Of a DNA stretch of 64,000 nt, positions 31,546-42,627 are shown in pieces. Position numbers and translations under genes: made by a program. The notes under the pieces are model-generated. The model had not been told where the DNA came from, searched no databases, and saw only the letters and a list, made by a program, of their open reading frames with translations. Source of the DNA: Micropterix aruncella (Eukaryota; Arthropoda; Insecta; Lepidoptera; Micropterigidae); the NCBI GenBank assembly GCA_944548615.1, contig OX155971.1, positions 24,650,877-24,714,876 of the forward strand, in the 5' to 3' direction. Position 1 is the first letter of the stretch; each line of letters starts with the position of its first letter.

Positions 31546-32100
31546 GTTCGGTTTTTCTTGGGAAAGCATGAGGCTTCGGGATACCCCCCAGGTGGTACCC
31601 TCTTCCTTGGTGGCTTGATTCGGCGGCTACTTCCAGCCCGAAGTGCCCGTCTATGTGTCCGTCTCTTTACCGCCCCGAGGGGCGTTTCGTCCTTTGCAGG
31701 ATCCTGGGATTCCTCCCCCCCGTGGCTGCTCCGAGACCTACCCACGGACCGTGCGCCTTCACCATCATCGTTCTAGGGCGTCCTCTACCACGCTTACCGG
31801 CTCCTAAATTCACGCTATCTGTTGATATTTTCTTTTTCTTTTGTGAATTTTTTTAATTTTGTAATATTTTTGTAAATTTTTCTTTTTGTCAATAACTTTT
31901 CTTATAAATAAATGGGTTCTCGGGGCGGTACGGGGGGGGGGGTGGTTTACCCTATTTCACCCCCTGCGCGTTTTACCCTTCTGGTACGCGCAGGGTTGTC
32001 GTAGCACGACATCTCGGGCAGACAAGACGACCCTCGTCGTTGTAACTGCCCGGGCGGTGGGCGGGGATTGCTGCCCTCACCTATCGCCTTGAAACTCTTA
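31546..32100 (+). mobile_element. R1-clade element, 3' end only (second copy)
   Basis: From about 31555 it matches the end of ORF2 and the 3' UTR of the 10436-15527 copy (TCTTGGGAAAGCATGAGGC ... CCTTGAAACTCTTA). About 10 bases of filler (gttcggtttt) mark the 5' truncation. Target duplication: ACTGGTCACAGGTTCG, 16 bp, at 31530-31545 and 32101-32116. The ORF2 remainder ends at the TGA at 31617-31619. A longer G tract (31932-31942) differs from copy 1. Confidence 0.92.
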
Positions 32101-32390
32101 ACTGGTCACAGGTTCGAGGTCGTTTGCGCGGACCTCTCCCTTACGTAGCGGTGATTCAGTGTCTGCCGAATCTATCACTAACTACGGCATCCTATGCCCG
32201 GCTCTTCACCCGGTATTGGGTAGCCGATTGGTCATTTCAAGAGTAGTTGCCATAAGGTTATCAACATGTGAAGGACCACCCCTCACTAGACTCCAATTTG
32301 CTCGATGTGAGGAGGTGGTATCAACTTGGGGTTTTCTCCGTAATGAAAGGCGGTCTTGATAAGCCGAAGATGTTTATTGATGAATTTGAT
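32101..32390 (+). repeat. Family A, right of the R1-like insertion
   Basis: Resumes at ACTGGTCACAGGTTCG, then GCGCGGACCTCTCCCTTACG and GGTCATTTCAAGAGTAGTTG, and decays after about 32300. Confidence 0.8.
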
Positions 32391-32844
32391 TGAAGATTGC
32401 CAGTTATAACGCTTCCGAATATTTAACGCGGTGCGCGGTCAGAAAGTGATTGCTCGAAGAATGATGACCGCGGATGTTTATTCGAGGAATGAGCGCGGAG
32501 GGTTACTACCCGAGAATGATGCGAACGATGATCGGTGGGTGACTGCCCGAGGAATGATGGCTGCGGGCCACTCGAGAATGATAATTGATTGGTCGAATGT
32601 ACTGGTTTATATACCATACTACATGACGCAATCCTGAAAGAGTGGTGGTAATAAGTGTGTCGATTGAATCGATTAGAAGAAATTGGCATGAGTCACCGGC
32701 TGCGACTGCATTAATTACCGAAATTAGATGGAATTTAATGGCAGTACACGTGTAGAATAGATTGTATTTGCGTTTATGAATTTCTCAAGAATCTATTGGT
32801 TAGTCATGCTTTTGACTGATATGTAGGTACGAAGTCCCTATAAA
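32391..32844. other. Interruption of family A, imperfect short repeats
   Basis: Five imperfect copies of CTCGAGRAATGATG at irregular spacing (about 32449-32585). No protein motif. This piece separates two parts of a family A copy. Confidence 0.45.
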
Positions 32845-33122
32845 CCTTCCCCGCTCTATAGGAAACAGATCTGTTTCCAGACTCCCCCGGCTATCAGTCG
32901 GAATGCATCGTCGTTTGGCTGATGCCGCATGGTGCGCAAACCGTCCAGGAGCGCTTGAAGGTTGATTCCTATGGTAAACTGTCCCGCAGGCCAGAATCCT
33001 GCCCGGGCTCGCACTTCTATGATTATGCTGCCGGATGGGTGTTAACCCGTGAGTTTCACTGACCCTACACGCATGGGTCTTAGTGGTCTAACTGCAATAA
33101 GGCCCATCTACTTCCAATGGAC
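32845..33122 (+). repeat. Family A terminal part
   Basis: CCCCGCTCTATAGGAAACAG, GACTCCCCCGGCTATCAGTC, TGGTGCGCAAACCGTCCAGG, GATGGGTGTTAACCCGTGAG, to AAGGCCCATCTACTTCCAAT. Confidence 0.82.
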
Positions 33123-33520
33123 CCTGAATGGGTACTGACATACATGCTTATAAAAGAGCGTGCTTATGAGTATACTTAAAACTAGCATCCTCTTAAACTG
33201 GCTCTTAAATAATCTCTGTAACCTTCGGAGGTTATGAAAGCCATTGAAAATACGACGACTAATTTGGTTGGCGTGTGCCTGCCACGAAAGAAAAACGTCT
33301 ATGACTATTCCAAGATTCTTCACAGTTTTGGAATACTCAATAATATTACCGTTTATTTTGAGGGGTTATATTGGCGTTTTGTTAGTAGTATACGTGAGTT
33401 TCTGGCCACCAATTAAAATCGCTTGTGATTTGGCTGGATTTATGATTATGCCATGTTTTTCGGCCCAACTTGATATGTGTTTTAAATTTGAATTCATAGT
33501 CGACACGATTACTCTTTGAA
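33108..33520 (-). pseudogene. Jockey-like LINE ORF2 fragment
   Basis: Minus strand: MNSNLKHISSWAEKHGIIIN, PAKSQAILIGGQKL, KTVKNLGIVIDVFLSW, HANQISRRIFNGFHNLRRL. This covers the region just after the YADD site. Stops interrupt it near 33390. It abuts or slightly overlaps the end of family A, suggesting insertion next to it. Confidence 0.8.
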
Positions 33521-35104
33521 ATTATCGTCCAATGATTATTTTTTTTATGTACTATGTAAAGTACTCTGGGTGTGGGGGGGGGGGGAGAGATAGGGGAGGC
33601 TGAGACCCTAAGAGCCGGTAACAATATAACGCTCGAGTATATAACAATAATGCCACACATTTCAGGTGTGAATAGGATGTAATTGCAAACAAATACCGCT
33701 ACGTCGTAATTCCGCATTATGGAATGTTTGTCCCAATACATAGCGTATATTAGCACATTTAACATGTAATTTAGGCACAGGGTGTATTGTTGATTAGAGA
33801 TTATCTTGATTTATTTATTTATACCATATATTACTAGGTCAACAAATTCGTAAAGCGGCTATTATATATAAGGTTACCTATGAAAGAAAATATTTCCCGA
33901 AAAAAGATATTGTATGAAAAATATACATTTGGCAGTTTTGCAAAAAATAATGTATAAAATATATTATATTATACATTTAGCAGATTTGCCAAATTATTGG
34001 AAATTGGTAGATACATTTAAAAATATGTAATAATAATCGACAGATAGATATATAGAATAACTTATTTGTGATAACAAATTCATAAGAAACATTACATAGG
34101 TATTGAAATTAAAATTACCATAATTTGGCGAACATATAATTATCTTTCAGTCGGCCATTTGAGAACTTAATTTTAATTTATCATCTTATACTATACTACG
34201 GCCTTAATTAAAATAAAAGTTAGGATGAGTTTCTTACGGTATTATTTTATTGTGCCCTTCATATTTGAGCTAACCATTCTTGGTTAGACGCTTACAAATG
34301 TCTAAAATGGTATCTAATCAATATTGGTTAGAGCGCTCCGCGCTGTGCTAACTTTGTAATTTTTATTCATTATTATCTTAATTGTTTTACGAGATAATGT
34401 TATGCGATCATTTCAATGATAATTTCAATGCGATCATTTTACGGTTATTCTTTTTACGATCCGTATAGTAGTTTAAAAGTTATGGTCGTTTTTTCTCAAG
34501 GCCATCGACTTCACGCGCAAAACTGTCAAAATTTTTACCCCGCGAATTTTTTTTACCCCGCGATTAGAGGGGCATCCCAGCGAGGATGTGGAGGGGTCAA
34601 TTTGACCCTGCCTATTTTGTTTTGTGTACGGTGTTTTGTACAGCGGCAATGGCGGCAGCGGCAATTGGATTTCCTTGTTTACGTCTTTTTTTTTCTTCAG
34701 TTGATTCCAAGTGAGATATCTTGGCATTTCGGAGCTATCAGCGTTTGGCCGGTCATCATTCTGGCATATTTTAAAATACAGATCAATACAGAAATAAATA
34801 AATTGGAGTATAGATAACAAAAAATGTTGGACAGATAGCGAAACAACACAAAAGTAGAAAAATGTCATTTTATTTTAATTTCGACTGGAATGCGTTTTTC
34901 CGAATTTTCCTTAAGATCTTTCAGATTTGTAAAGAATTTCATACATTCGATTGAAATATTTTCGACCCGAGAGCATAGCGATCAAAACAAAAAAAACAAT
35001 TAACCTAATATGTCGTTCCTATTCGAAAAAAGAATTTTCATCCCATCTATTCGAAAAGGACGAACTTTAAGTGCGCCCAAAAGTGGTGTTTTCTATTTGA
35101 AACT
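33521..35104. other. No recognisable gene
   Basis: A 13-base G run at 33573-33585. A direct duplication of TTTTACCCCGCGA at 34531-34564. The frames at 34416-34817 (plus) and 34473-34868 (minus) overlap each other and have no motif. Confidence 0.4.
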
Positions 35105-35188
35105 TTTGTAAGTGCGCCGCAATTATTTTTGCGGCTCACTTTTTGAATAAGTGCGCCGCAATTTATCTTTGCGGCGCACTTTTTGAAT
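35105..35188. repeat. Two tandem stem-loops
   Basis: AAGTGCGCCGCAATT with its complement TTGCGGCTCACTT, immediately repeated as AAGTGCGCCGCAATTT with TTGCGGCGCACTT. Both are spaced by TTTTTGAA. The repeat period is about 42 bp and the second stem pairs perfectly over 11 bp. Confidence 0.8.
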
Positions 35189-35920
35189 TTGGAACATCTT
35201 AGTCTTCAGCGCTGAAGAAATCGAACGCAAATATTGTTTGAATAAAGACTGGCTGGTACGACGGCCCCTAGTCGCGCCGCCGGCTGAATAAAAAAAAACA
35301 AATGAAATTAAAAACGCGCGAACGTCAATTGTTTTTGTCGTTGTTATTTTCTCATAGAGGGTGATGAAACGTATAGTGTATCACTCGCTACGTTCAGAAT
35401 TCTACTAAAGAATCCCTCACTTTGCTCTGGATTCAAAAAAGCGCCCTCGCCGTGAAAATATTATTTTGCTCCCTTGTGATATAATCTACTATACAGATAC
35501 CCATCGTTCGAATCGTAAGTAGAAAAACACCACTTTCAGTTTTGTTTCCGAGCTTTCCAATTTTACAGGAAACTTTTCCAAGTTTTCTTTCCGTTTGAAC
35601 CTTATTTGGACTATTACATACATTTTTTAAAAAATAGGCAAATCGGTTCATCCGTTTAATCTAATATGCAGTTACCAACGAACAGCATTTCAATTTATTT
35701 ATATAGAGAATAATATTTTATATCTTAAAAGAGCATTCTTCCATTTTCAACGTAAAAGGTAGTTTACACTGATAGGTTCCGCGAAGATGTTCAATAACAA
35801 CACCCCCCCCCCCCCTTCGCTTTCCATTACCCGAATGTTTCCCTGATATTGGCGATCAGGAAATAGCGAAGACGCTATTTTCATCTTTTGTTAGATTCAT
35901 ATCAGGTGCTTATGTGTAAA
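35189..35920. other. No recognisable gene
   Basis: AT-rich apart from a C run at 35802-35814. AATCGGTTCATCCGTTTA at 35641-35658 resembles the 3' region of some insect LINEs, but there is no coding support. Confidence 0.4.
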
Positions 35921-36635
35921 TCTATACTAATAATATAAAGAGGTAAAATTTGTGACGTTGTAGGAAGTAATCTCTGGATCTACTAAACCGATTTTAAAAA
36001 TTCTATTCTATGTATTTGTTAGTGTCAAAGGCTATATATTAATCCAAAAAATTAAAAGACTTTTTCGTGGTAGTCGGATTTGCAAAGTAAGTTGGAGAAA
36101 AAACTGTCGAATGAAAACGTTTCTTACTAACGCGTATGATTATGTTCTAGCGAAAAGTTGTAGAGCTTGATAATGCCTACAAAAAAGTCAGCGGCAGCAT
36201 ATGTCTAACTTTTATATTTAAGTAACAAAAAGTAGTTTTTTTTAAATTAAAAAAATAATTTAAATCGTTAGGTCATGTTTATTGGTATATTATCAACAAT
36301 TATGAATTCTTATCAAAATAACTAAATTTATCGTCTCAAGTGTTTAAAACAAAAGACTTTTCCCTTTTACTGCATACAATTTCCCTTTTACTGCATAAAT
36401 GGTTAAAGAGATAAGACACTCACAAATAAGACCCTCACAAGAAGACACTCACAAATAACGGTAATATAGTCAAATTGGCATGCAAATACATCCTGTCTGT
36501 ATGTAGTAAAAATATGACTCTTCTTTTGGCAGTCAGGAAATAAATCATAGCACTCAGTACTAACCGAATCACACTCATAATTTCATCACAATTGAAAAGT
36601 TTCACCGCCCAACGAAGTGGGCACGGGTCAGCTAG
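35921..36635 (+). mobile_element. Complete non-autonomous Helitron, 715 bp
   Basis: 5' end TCTATACTAATAATATAAAG after A at 35920; 3' end GGTCAGCTAG before T at 36636, i.e. TC...CTAG inserted between A and T. A 3' subterminal hairpin GCCCA-ACGAAG-TGGGC at 36607-36622 lies about 13 bp before the end. There is no Rep/helicase coding. Confidence 0.93.
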
Positions 36636-36749
36636 TTATATATTATTTTAGTATCATTCCAATTTACTTTCCCGGCTCAGAAACCGTCGAGGAGGAACAG
36701 TTTCGTAAACGAGAATTTGGTTTTCCGACGTGACGACCAAAATAACCAT
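36636..36749. other. Unassigned spacer
   Basis: Nothing recognised. Confidence 0.35.
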
Positions 36750-36960
36750 TTTAGCCCCCTGAGACATTAAGACCATTTTCAGATGGAAGTCTGTCTGTGT
36801 ATATATCTAGCTGTGTGTAGTTCACGATAGCGCCCAAACGCTTGATTCGATTGATCTGATATTTGGTATGCATGCATCATATACTCCTGGTAAGAGTTCA
36901 AAAGATTGTGGTTGAACGCGGTCCACCAGAGCGCACTAGTCATATATTAATCGCGAAAAA
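36750..36960 (-). repeat. Family D, inverted copy
   Basis: GCCCCCTGAGACATTAAGAC, CAGATGGAAGTCTGTCTGTG, GATAGCGCCCAAACGCTTGA and AGATTGTGGTTGAACGCGGT are the reverse complement of the 3' part of family D. Confidence 0.75.
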
Positions 36961-37046
36961 TGGACTTTAAATTTAATACACAGATACCTCGTTATGTCAA
37001 AATACATTATACCTAAACTTTTGGTTGGAATATCTCTTATACAATC

Positions 37047-37131
37047 TACACTAATAATATTTATATTCCGCCATATATTTTAATTATATAATAACGCCAT
37101 TTGTTGGCGCTTGGCTCAAACCCGCCCTTAG
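37047..37131 (-). repeat. SINE-like repeat, 3' half
   Basis: Reverse complement of 520-605: GGCTAAGGGCGGGTTTGAGC, then the AT-rich tail. The tRNA-like head is absent. Confidence 0.75.
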
Positions 37132-37139
37132 CCTTGAAA

Positions 37140-38310
37140 AGAACCACGTCGCATAAGGCGTCGCAATGGACACTTTATACCAGTTACAACCAGATTACTC
37201 CAGTCTCCCGACTGGTTACAGATTCGAGGTCACTTGCGCGGTCCTCTTCCTTACGCAGCGGTGAAACGGTGTCTACCGAATCTATTGCGGATCACGGCAT
37301 CCTTTGCCCGTCTCTTCACCCAGGATCGGTTAGCCGATTGGTCGTTTCAAGAGCAGCTGCCGAAAGGTGAACAACTACCCCCGCTCTATTTAGGAGACAG
37401 TAGGGCGGTGTCGACTACAACGGGCAAACTCGTCACCCCAGGCTGGTATAACGATATGGCTCGTTCTTTCAGCCGTGTGATGAGCGTAGAAGACTTAGGG
37501 ACATGACAATCTAGTTCACCAGAAGCTGTTAGAGACCATCGCCTTACGGCGAGGCATCGGGAAAGGTAAACAGCGGGCAGCCTGACTCCTTAACTACCAG
37601 TTTTGGTAGGATATCTCCGTCTGGAATTAACCTTCAGGATACCTACGTCCTCCCGACTGTTTACGGATGTTGTATTACAGCGGTAATTCAGTTAGAATTT
37701 ATCGCGGATCTGGGCGTTTTTGCCTGTAGTGCCTCACGGGATCGAGTGGCCCAAGGTCATTTCAAGATTGGCATGACAACATGTCAACATCCACCCCCGC
37801 TGCTTAGGAAACAGTGTTTTTCCATAGTCTCTAGACCCTTTCAGCAATTACTCATAATGCACAACCAATTGGCTTCGCCGACCGGTGCGCAAACCGTCCA
37901 GTGGCGCCGGGATACAATCCCGCCGAGAGAAACCGGTCCACCAGCTATGAGGCCTGAGACACGGGAGTCTTATTCGGGGTAGCCTTTCGCTCGAGGAGGC
38001 TTCTGAATAGGAGCTGAATCGTGAGTTGAGCCGATCTGAGAACAAAACGGATCTTGGGGCCCAAGCTGCACGAAACCGTTCACCACCCTATTTAGGAGAC
38101 AGTACTGTTTCTATACTCCTCTAGCTGTCGGTCAGAATGCACATTCAATTAGCTGACGCCGCACTGTGCCCAAGACGTCCAGGAGCGCCCAAAGGTTGAA
38201 TCCTAAGGGAAACTGACCAGCAGGCCTACCTTGGCTCGCACTTCTACGTGGAGGCCGCCGGATAGGTGTTGACTAGTCGTATTGACCGAGAGATTAGCTC
38301 CCAAAACTTA
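37140..38310 (+). repeat. Family A, composite of at least three pieces
   Basis: Segments: an internal A piece (37140-37400, GCGGTGAAACGGTGTCTACC), an A start (37407-37560, GTGTCGACTACAACGGGC), a diverged variant (37620-38060, same as at 21520-21875), and an A end (38070-38310, CCAGGAGCGCCCAAAGGTTG). The order implies nested or recombined copies. Confidence 0.75.
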
Positions 38311-38334
38311 TTGTCTGTTTGACAATAACTTTAA

Positions 38335-38610
38335 CCCTTCCTTCATCCAACCCAGTCTTAATTGTCTAATTCGCTTTATCAAAAGCTTGGCTCCAGCTTA
38401 GCCCTTTAAAAATAACCACCGTATTATCGGCTTATGTTTTTGCCGAACTGGTGGGGAGATAACACATACCATTTATATAAACTAGGAAATGAATTGGTCC
38501 AAGAACGCTACCCTGAGGCACTCCGTATTTTACAGTTTCCTGTCTGATTTGAAGACCTTTCATGACTACGACCTGTTTTTCTCTTTTGCAGCTTTCGAAC
38601 CATGCCGATG
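38335..38610 (-). pseudogene. LINE reverse transcriptase fragment
   Basis: Minus strand: SWFESCKREKQVVVM, KYGVPQGSVLGPIHFLVYIN (motif B), then a stop and AD.TVVIFKG, where the second aspartate of the catalytic pair has become asparagine (motif C degraded), and SWSQAFDKAN. Only the core palm motifs remain. Jockey-like. Confidence 0.85.
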
Positions 38611-39284
38611 TCCTGCAAGCTCATTTTAAGAGAGTCATGTCGAATCATTGCTCACGTAGGTATTAGCTTATTAATTCAAATGTACTTATGGTATTTTGTC
38701 ATATTTGAAAGTCCAACCGCGATCACTGTAACGAGCGAGCAGACTTTTCAAAGCGAAACAATAAGAATAAATATGAATTTACTATTGAATACCATACTTA
38801 CTTCTTTTACCACTTCTCATTCCAACTAAGTACGCATAATCTCTGCGACGCACCTTTTCCCTAGAAAAATTGTAGGTAATATGAGGAGTGCTCCGGCGTT
38901 GGGGGTTCCCAGACGGCGAGTTAGCGACGGTAATAAGTTGGCCTCCTTACGACAAGAATATAAAGATGGGGCACTTTTCACTGGGTGGTCCCTACCAGCC
39001 CGTCCTTTGGGAAATCATATGCCTTAACACATAAAACATTTTATTTAGTGTTTCGCTCCATCTGCTCTCGTGTTTCGAATGAGTGGCACTGGGGCAGGAA
39101 ACATGTTTGCCTTCTTTTTTCACAAGCTTATATTTACTTTGCACTGTTTGTTAGTTTCTTGTTTAGGTCAAATTTTGCAATCCGAATTCAAAGCACTTCC
39201 TCTTATCCTATGAAGTTGAAATTATACATGTCGATTTAGTTCCAATGACAATGCATTTTTATGATGAGCATGACCTGATTCTAC
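38611..39284. other. No recognisable gene
   Basis: Short frames (75 and 84 codons) with no motif. Confidence 0.4.
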
Positions 39285-39510
39285 ATCCAGGATTGGCTCC
39301 CGACTATGCTACTCTTTCACAGTCAACAGCACATATACACAATTTTGTATACTCATTGAATTATGATAGCCAGTTCTAAATTTCCCCATGATAAGGCTGC
39401 TGCACTTAGGGTTTGCTCCCAACGAAGATACTTCTCAACGGTCAACAGTACATAACCTAAATTTTGTATACGCATTCAATTATGATAGCTCGTTCTAAGT
39501 TTCACCGCGA
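39285..39510 (+). repeat. Tandem family E, two units
   Basis: Two units with GGATTGGCTCCCGAC/GGGTTTGCTCCCAACGA, CAACGGTCAACAGTAC and TTGTATACGCATTCAATTAT. Confidence 0.8.
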
Positions 39511-40075
39511 ATGAACGATCAATGTCGTTCGTCACCCGTGGACAATAATCGTTCTATTCTATTACACGTTTTCCTCTCTCTTCATTTAAGAGCAGGCTCT
39601 GATATTTCTTTCGGAAATCGATTCATGCATCAATTTGATTGGAAACAAGCCACAAGAAGGCATAAGTATCTCATTTTCACAAAAAAATGACATTGATCGT
39701 TCTTTCCTGTAACCATTCATATGATATAGAGAGTGTTGTTCACTCTCTCCTATATAGCTACGAATCTCCAATCTCGTCAATTGTTTCGATTGTTCGTCAA
39801 AGCCATGAAACGTCACATATCCTAATATTTGTTAAAAAATATAATTGGGCCAGGGGATGGGGGAATGGGGGGGGGGTTAGGTTAGGTTAGGGGGGGGGCG
39901 ATCGTAATACCAAAATTTTGGGAAACTCTGATCTATGGAATAATGAACGAAATTTTCGAATACGGCTCATAGGCGCTCAGTGAGCCGTAACAACATTTGA
40001 ACAGTCTCTAGCATTAACATCAGCTACACACCATTTAATTCAGGTTATTTGTGCGCGAAAGAGATGGTATGATTT
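39511..40075. other. Unassigned, with G-rich and TTAGG stretch
   Basis: It contains (TTAGG)3 at 39877-39891 inside runs of G. The 76-codon minus-strand frame at 39586-39816 has no motif. Confidence 0.4.
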
Positions 40076-40215
40076 TTAAAAAATCGGTTGTATCACATCA
40101 AGACTTTCCCAGCGAGCAGACAAGCCCTCCCCCCCCCCTACGCCGCGCCCTAAACCCTCAACCACAACACTTCCCCCAACCCCCCTCCAATCACCCCCCC
40201 TCTGAAACCCCCACC
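40076..40215 (+). repeat. Family C motif with C-rich flank
   Basis: AAAAATCGGTTGTATCACATC, AAGACTTTCCCAGCGAGCAG, then a C-dominated stretch (40128-40215) with runs of 6-10 C. Confidence 0.75.
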
Positions 40216-40239
40216 CTATGGTGATTGTGCTAATTGACT

Positions 40240-40640
40240 ATGATATCTAAAAGTAGTATATTTTAATATTTTGCAGTATTTCTGTGGTATTAACAATGGC
40301 TTTTTTTTATATCATGTTGTATTTTCTTAAATGCGGCGGAATTTATATATTTTTTGCGTGGCTTGTGTGAGAGATATTCCTACCAAAACGTGGTAGGAAT
40401 ATCTCTGGTTTTACAACTTGGTTTCGGCCCTATGACGCATCTGTGTACCAAATTTCAAGTACCTAACTGCAATATTTCGAGATCCAAGTAGAGTACTCTC
40501 TGGTGTACCGATTTTAAGTACAATCTTTTTAACTCTTGCCATTCAGCTCAATCAGATGAAGCGTTTAGGCGCTATCGTGAAAGAATACACACAAACTCAC
40601 ACACACAAACTCACACACACACATACACACCCTCACACCC

Positions 40641-40706
<66 letters not shown>

Positions 40707-40727
40707 TCAGACTTTAGTCTGGAAATG
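40240..40727 (+). repeat. Family D, longest copy, with CA microsatellite
   Basis: CATCTGTGTACCAAATTTCA, CAATATTTCGAGATCC, CAGCTCAATCAGATGAAGCG, GGCGCTATCGTGAAAGAATA, then a CA/TC microsatellite (40590-40705) and AGTCAGACTTTAGTCTGGAA. A 16-bp exact palindrome (AGAGATATTCCTACCA/TGGTAGGAATATCTCT) is at 40374-40410. It is truncated by a LINE at 40728. Confidence 0.78.
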
Positions 40728-41140
40728 GTAATTTTTTAATTTTTAATTTTTTTAATTTTATTCAGAGAACAAATACATTTTTTTAAATATTAAAATCAAC
40801 AAACTGGTATACAGTTTGTTGGCGAGACAAACTCTTATTTTTCTAGTCTTATATTTCTAATTTTGTGATACAAAAAGACATTAATAATATAAAAAACAAT
40901 GCACAGCAGTATTACTAATGGTCTTACTACAGAACTACATTAGACCAGTATTACTGAAAAGCTTAAATTAAAGAAACGTATAACAAATTTACTTATGACC
41001 ACTAATTTCACTATAAACCTCCAACAGGTAGCTTTTTAATCTCTTTTTCAACATATCTTTGCTCACGCTGACACAGTCTTCCTCAAATACAATAGTATTA
41101 GAGATTCTTTGAGGTACTTTAACGTCCTTTCACCATAGTA
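40728..41140 (-). pseudogene. LINE 3' end with short C-terminal ORF
   Basis: Minus-strand frame 41137-40989: KVPQRISNTIVFEEDCVSVS, KDMLKKRLKSYLLEVY, stop. This matches LINE C-termini (MLKKRLK..LL). The 3' UTR runs to a TTAAAAATTAAAAAATTA-type tail at about 40728, adjoining family D. Confidence 0.65.
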
Positions 41141-41204
41141 GTTGTTCGCTCTTGGTTCTTCAAATCTTTTACGGACTTTTTCTCTAACATTCCGATCATT
41201 AACG

Positions 41205-42227
41205 GGCGATCATGTTATAGAGCATTTCAAAAGTTGCCTGGCGAAAATAGATGCCTTGTTAATTTCGGGCCCTCGTAAGGCCTGGATCTATGACAATTAT
41301 CTAACGTCACATTTGTCATGGCCCTTTCTTATTTACGATTTTACCAAAACCCAACTGTCCCGTCTAGATGCGCTGGTGACAGCTAGTTTAAAATCCTGGC
41401 TGTCCTTAGCCAAACCAGCTAACCCCTCGACTCTCTTCAGGTCCAAACAAAATTTTGGGCTAGCGCTTAAACTGCCCTCTCTGCTCTACGCCAACTCCAG
41501 AATAACCAAAAATTCGATTCTGTGCAATTCCAAAGATCCGGCAATATCGAAGCACGTAATAAGTGGCCGTAGTGATTCAAATGATCTACAAGCCCGCGTA
41601 GACTTCCACAAAAAGTTCCTTACTGGAATCAGCCAGAATGGCACTGGTCTGGGGTATGGCAGTACAACCACGAGCGACGTGTACTTGAAGAAGTCTCTTT
41701 TGCGGGGAGATTACGACAGCAAGAGTATGGCTCATGCTATTGGCCTTCAACGCCAGAATGATTGGACAACAATTGGGGACTTTTGCATTCCGCCTCCAAT
41801 GCACTGGAAGGTAATGCTCTATGACTGGACGCCAGAGATGCTGAAATTTTATTTGAATGCCTTTCAGCATACACTTCCAGACCCCAGTAACCTCGCTCGT
41901 TGGAGCTTTGCCGAGGATAGTTCTTGTCCCCTCTGTAGCAATACCCCTTGCACAGCTAGACACATTCTAGCTGGCTGCAAGGTGGCCTTAAATCAAGGAC
42001 GGTACACTTACCGCCATGACAAAGCTCTCGCTATTATTCGCGAGGTAATTAGTCTCTCAGTGGCTCGTGCCAACAAGGGTTTGACAGTATCCTCCAAACC
42101 CCCAATACAGTTTGTGCGGGATGGCTCTAAAGGCAAAAAACATTTAACTACAAAACCTTTCTCAATAATTGAGAAAGCTACAGATTGGATTCTGGAGGTT
42201 GATTCGGTCTCTAAGCAGTATATGTAA
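41205..42227 (+). pseudogene. RLE-type retrotransposon: connector and CCHC-like zinc motif
   Basis: About 340 codons: AKIDALLISGPRKAWIYDNY, LKSWLSLAKPANPSTLFR, GLALKLPSL, then LPDPSNLARWSFAEDSSCPLC, CTARHILAGCKVALNQGRY and TYRHDKAL. The C..C...H...C arrangement followed by GRYT.RHD..L is characteristic of early-branching non-LTR elements (R2/NeSL/Utopia/Dong type). The open frame nominally starts at 41142, but recognisable similarity begins near 41205. It ends early because of a frameshift near 42180-42215. Confidence 0.82.
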
Positions 42228-42627
42228 ATTCCCTGAAAGTCTCGGATGCACAGCCCTCAGTCCAGATATAACTCTTTACTCTCTATCTCGGAAGGTGGCT
42301 CTTATTGTAGAATTAACAGTTCCATGGGAATCAAATATCCCAAAAGACCACGAGTACAAATTAAATAAATACCATGATCTTGCAAATGCCATAACCCGGA
42401 ACGGCTTCACTGTTCACCTTCACGCGGTGGAAGTTGGCGCTCGTGGCCTGCCAGCTAAATCTCTATTTCACCTCTTTAAAGATCTTGGCCTTTCCAGAAA
42501 AATAATCAACTCTTTCTTAGAAAAATTATCTAAACTGCGATTTGCGCATCTCAAATTCTATGGCTTCGAAGGAGGAGTGAATGGGTGGCAAGGTGAACGC
42601 TCACATGTGGCAAGACAGCTGTCCTAA
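42200..42627 (+). pseudogene. RLE-type retrotransposon: endonuclease domain
   Basis: In the +1 frame: LGCTALSPDITLYSLSRK, VALIVELTVPWESNI, EYKLNKYHDLANAI, VEVGARGLPAKS. The PD...(E/D) core with following lysines (PDITLYS...ELTVPWE, then KLNKY) is the restriction-enzyme-like nuclease used by this class for target nicking. About 140 codons, stop at 42625-42627. It is joined to the preceding piece in the ancestor; a single indel separates them. Confidence 0.85.

Noticed and set aside
34416..34868. Overlapping 133- and 131-codon frames
   Set aside because: Opposite strands over the same AT-rich DNA, no motif, no codon or splice support.
42169..42200. ATG at 42169 as the start of a separate gene
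   Set aside because: The methionine is internal to the shifted frame; the downstream frame is the continuation of the RLE-type protein after an indel.
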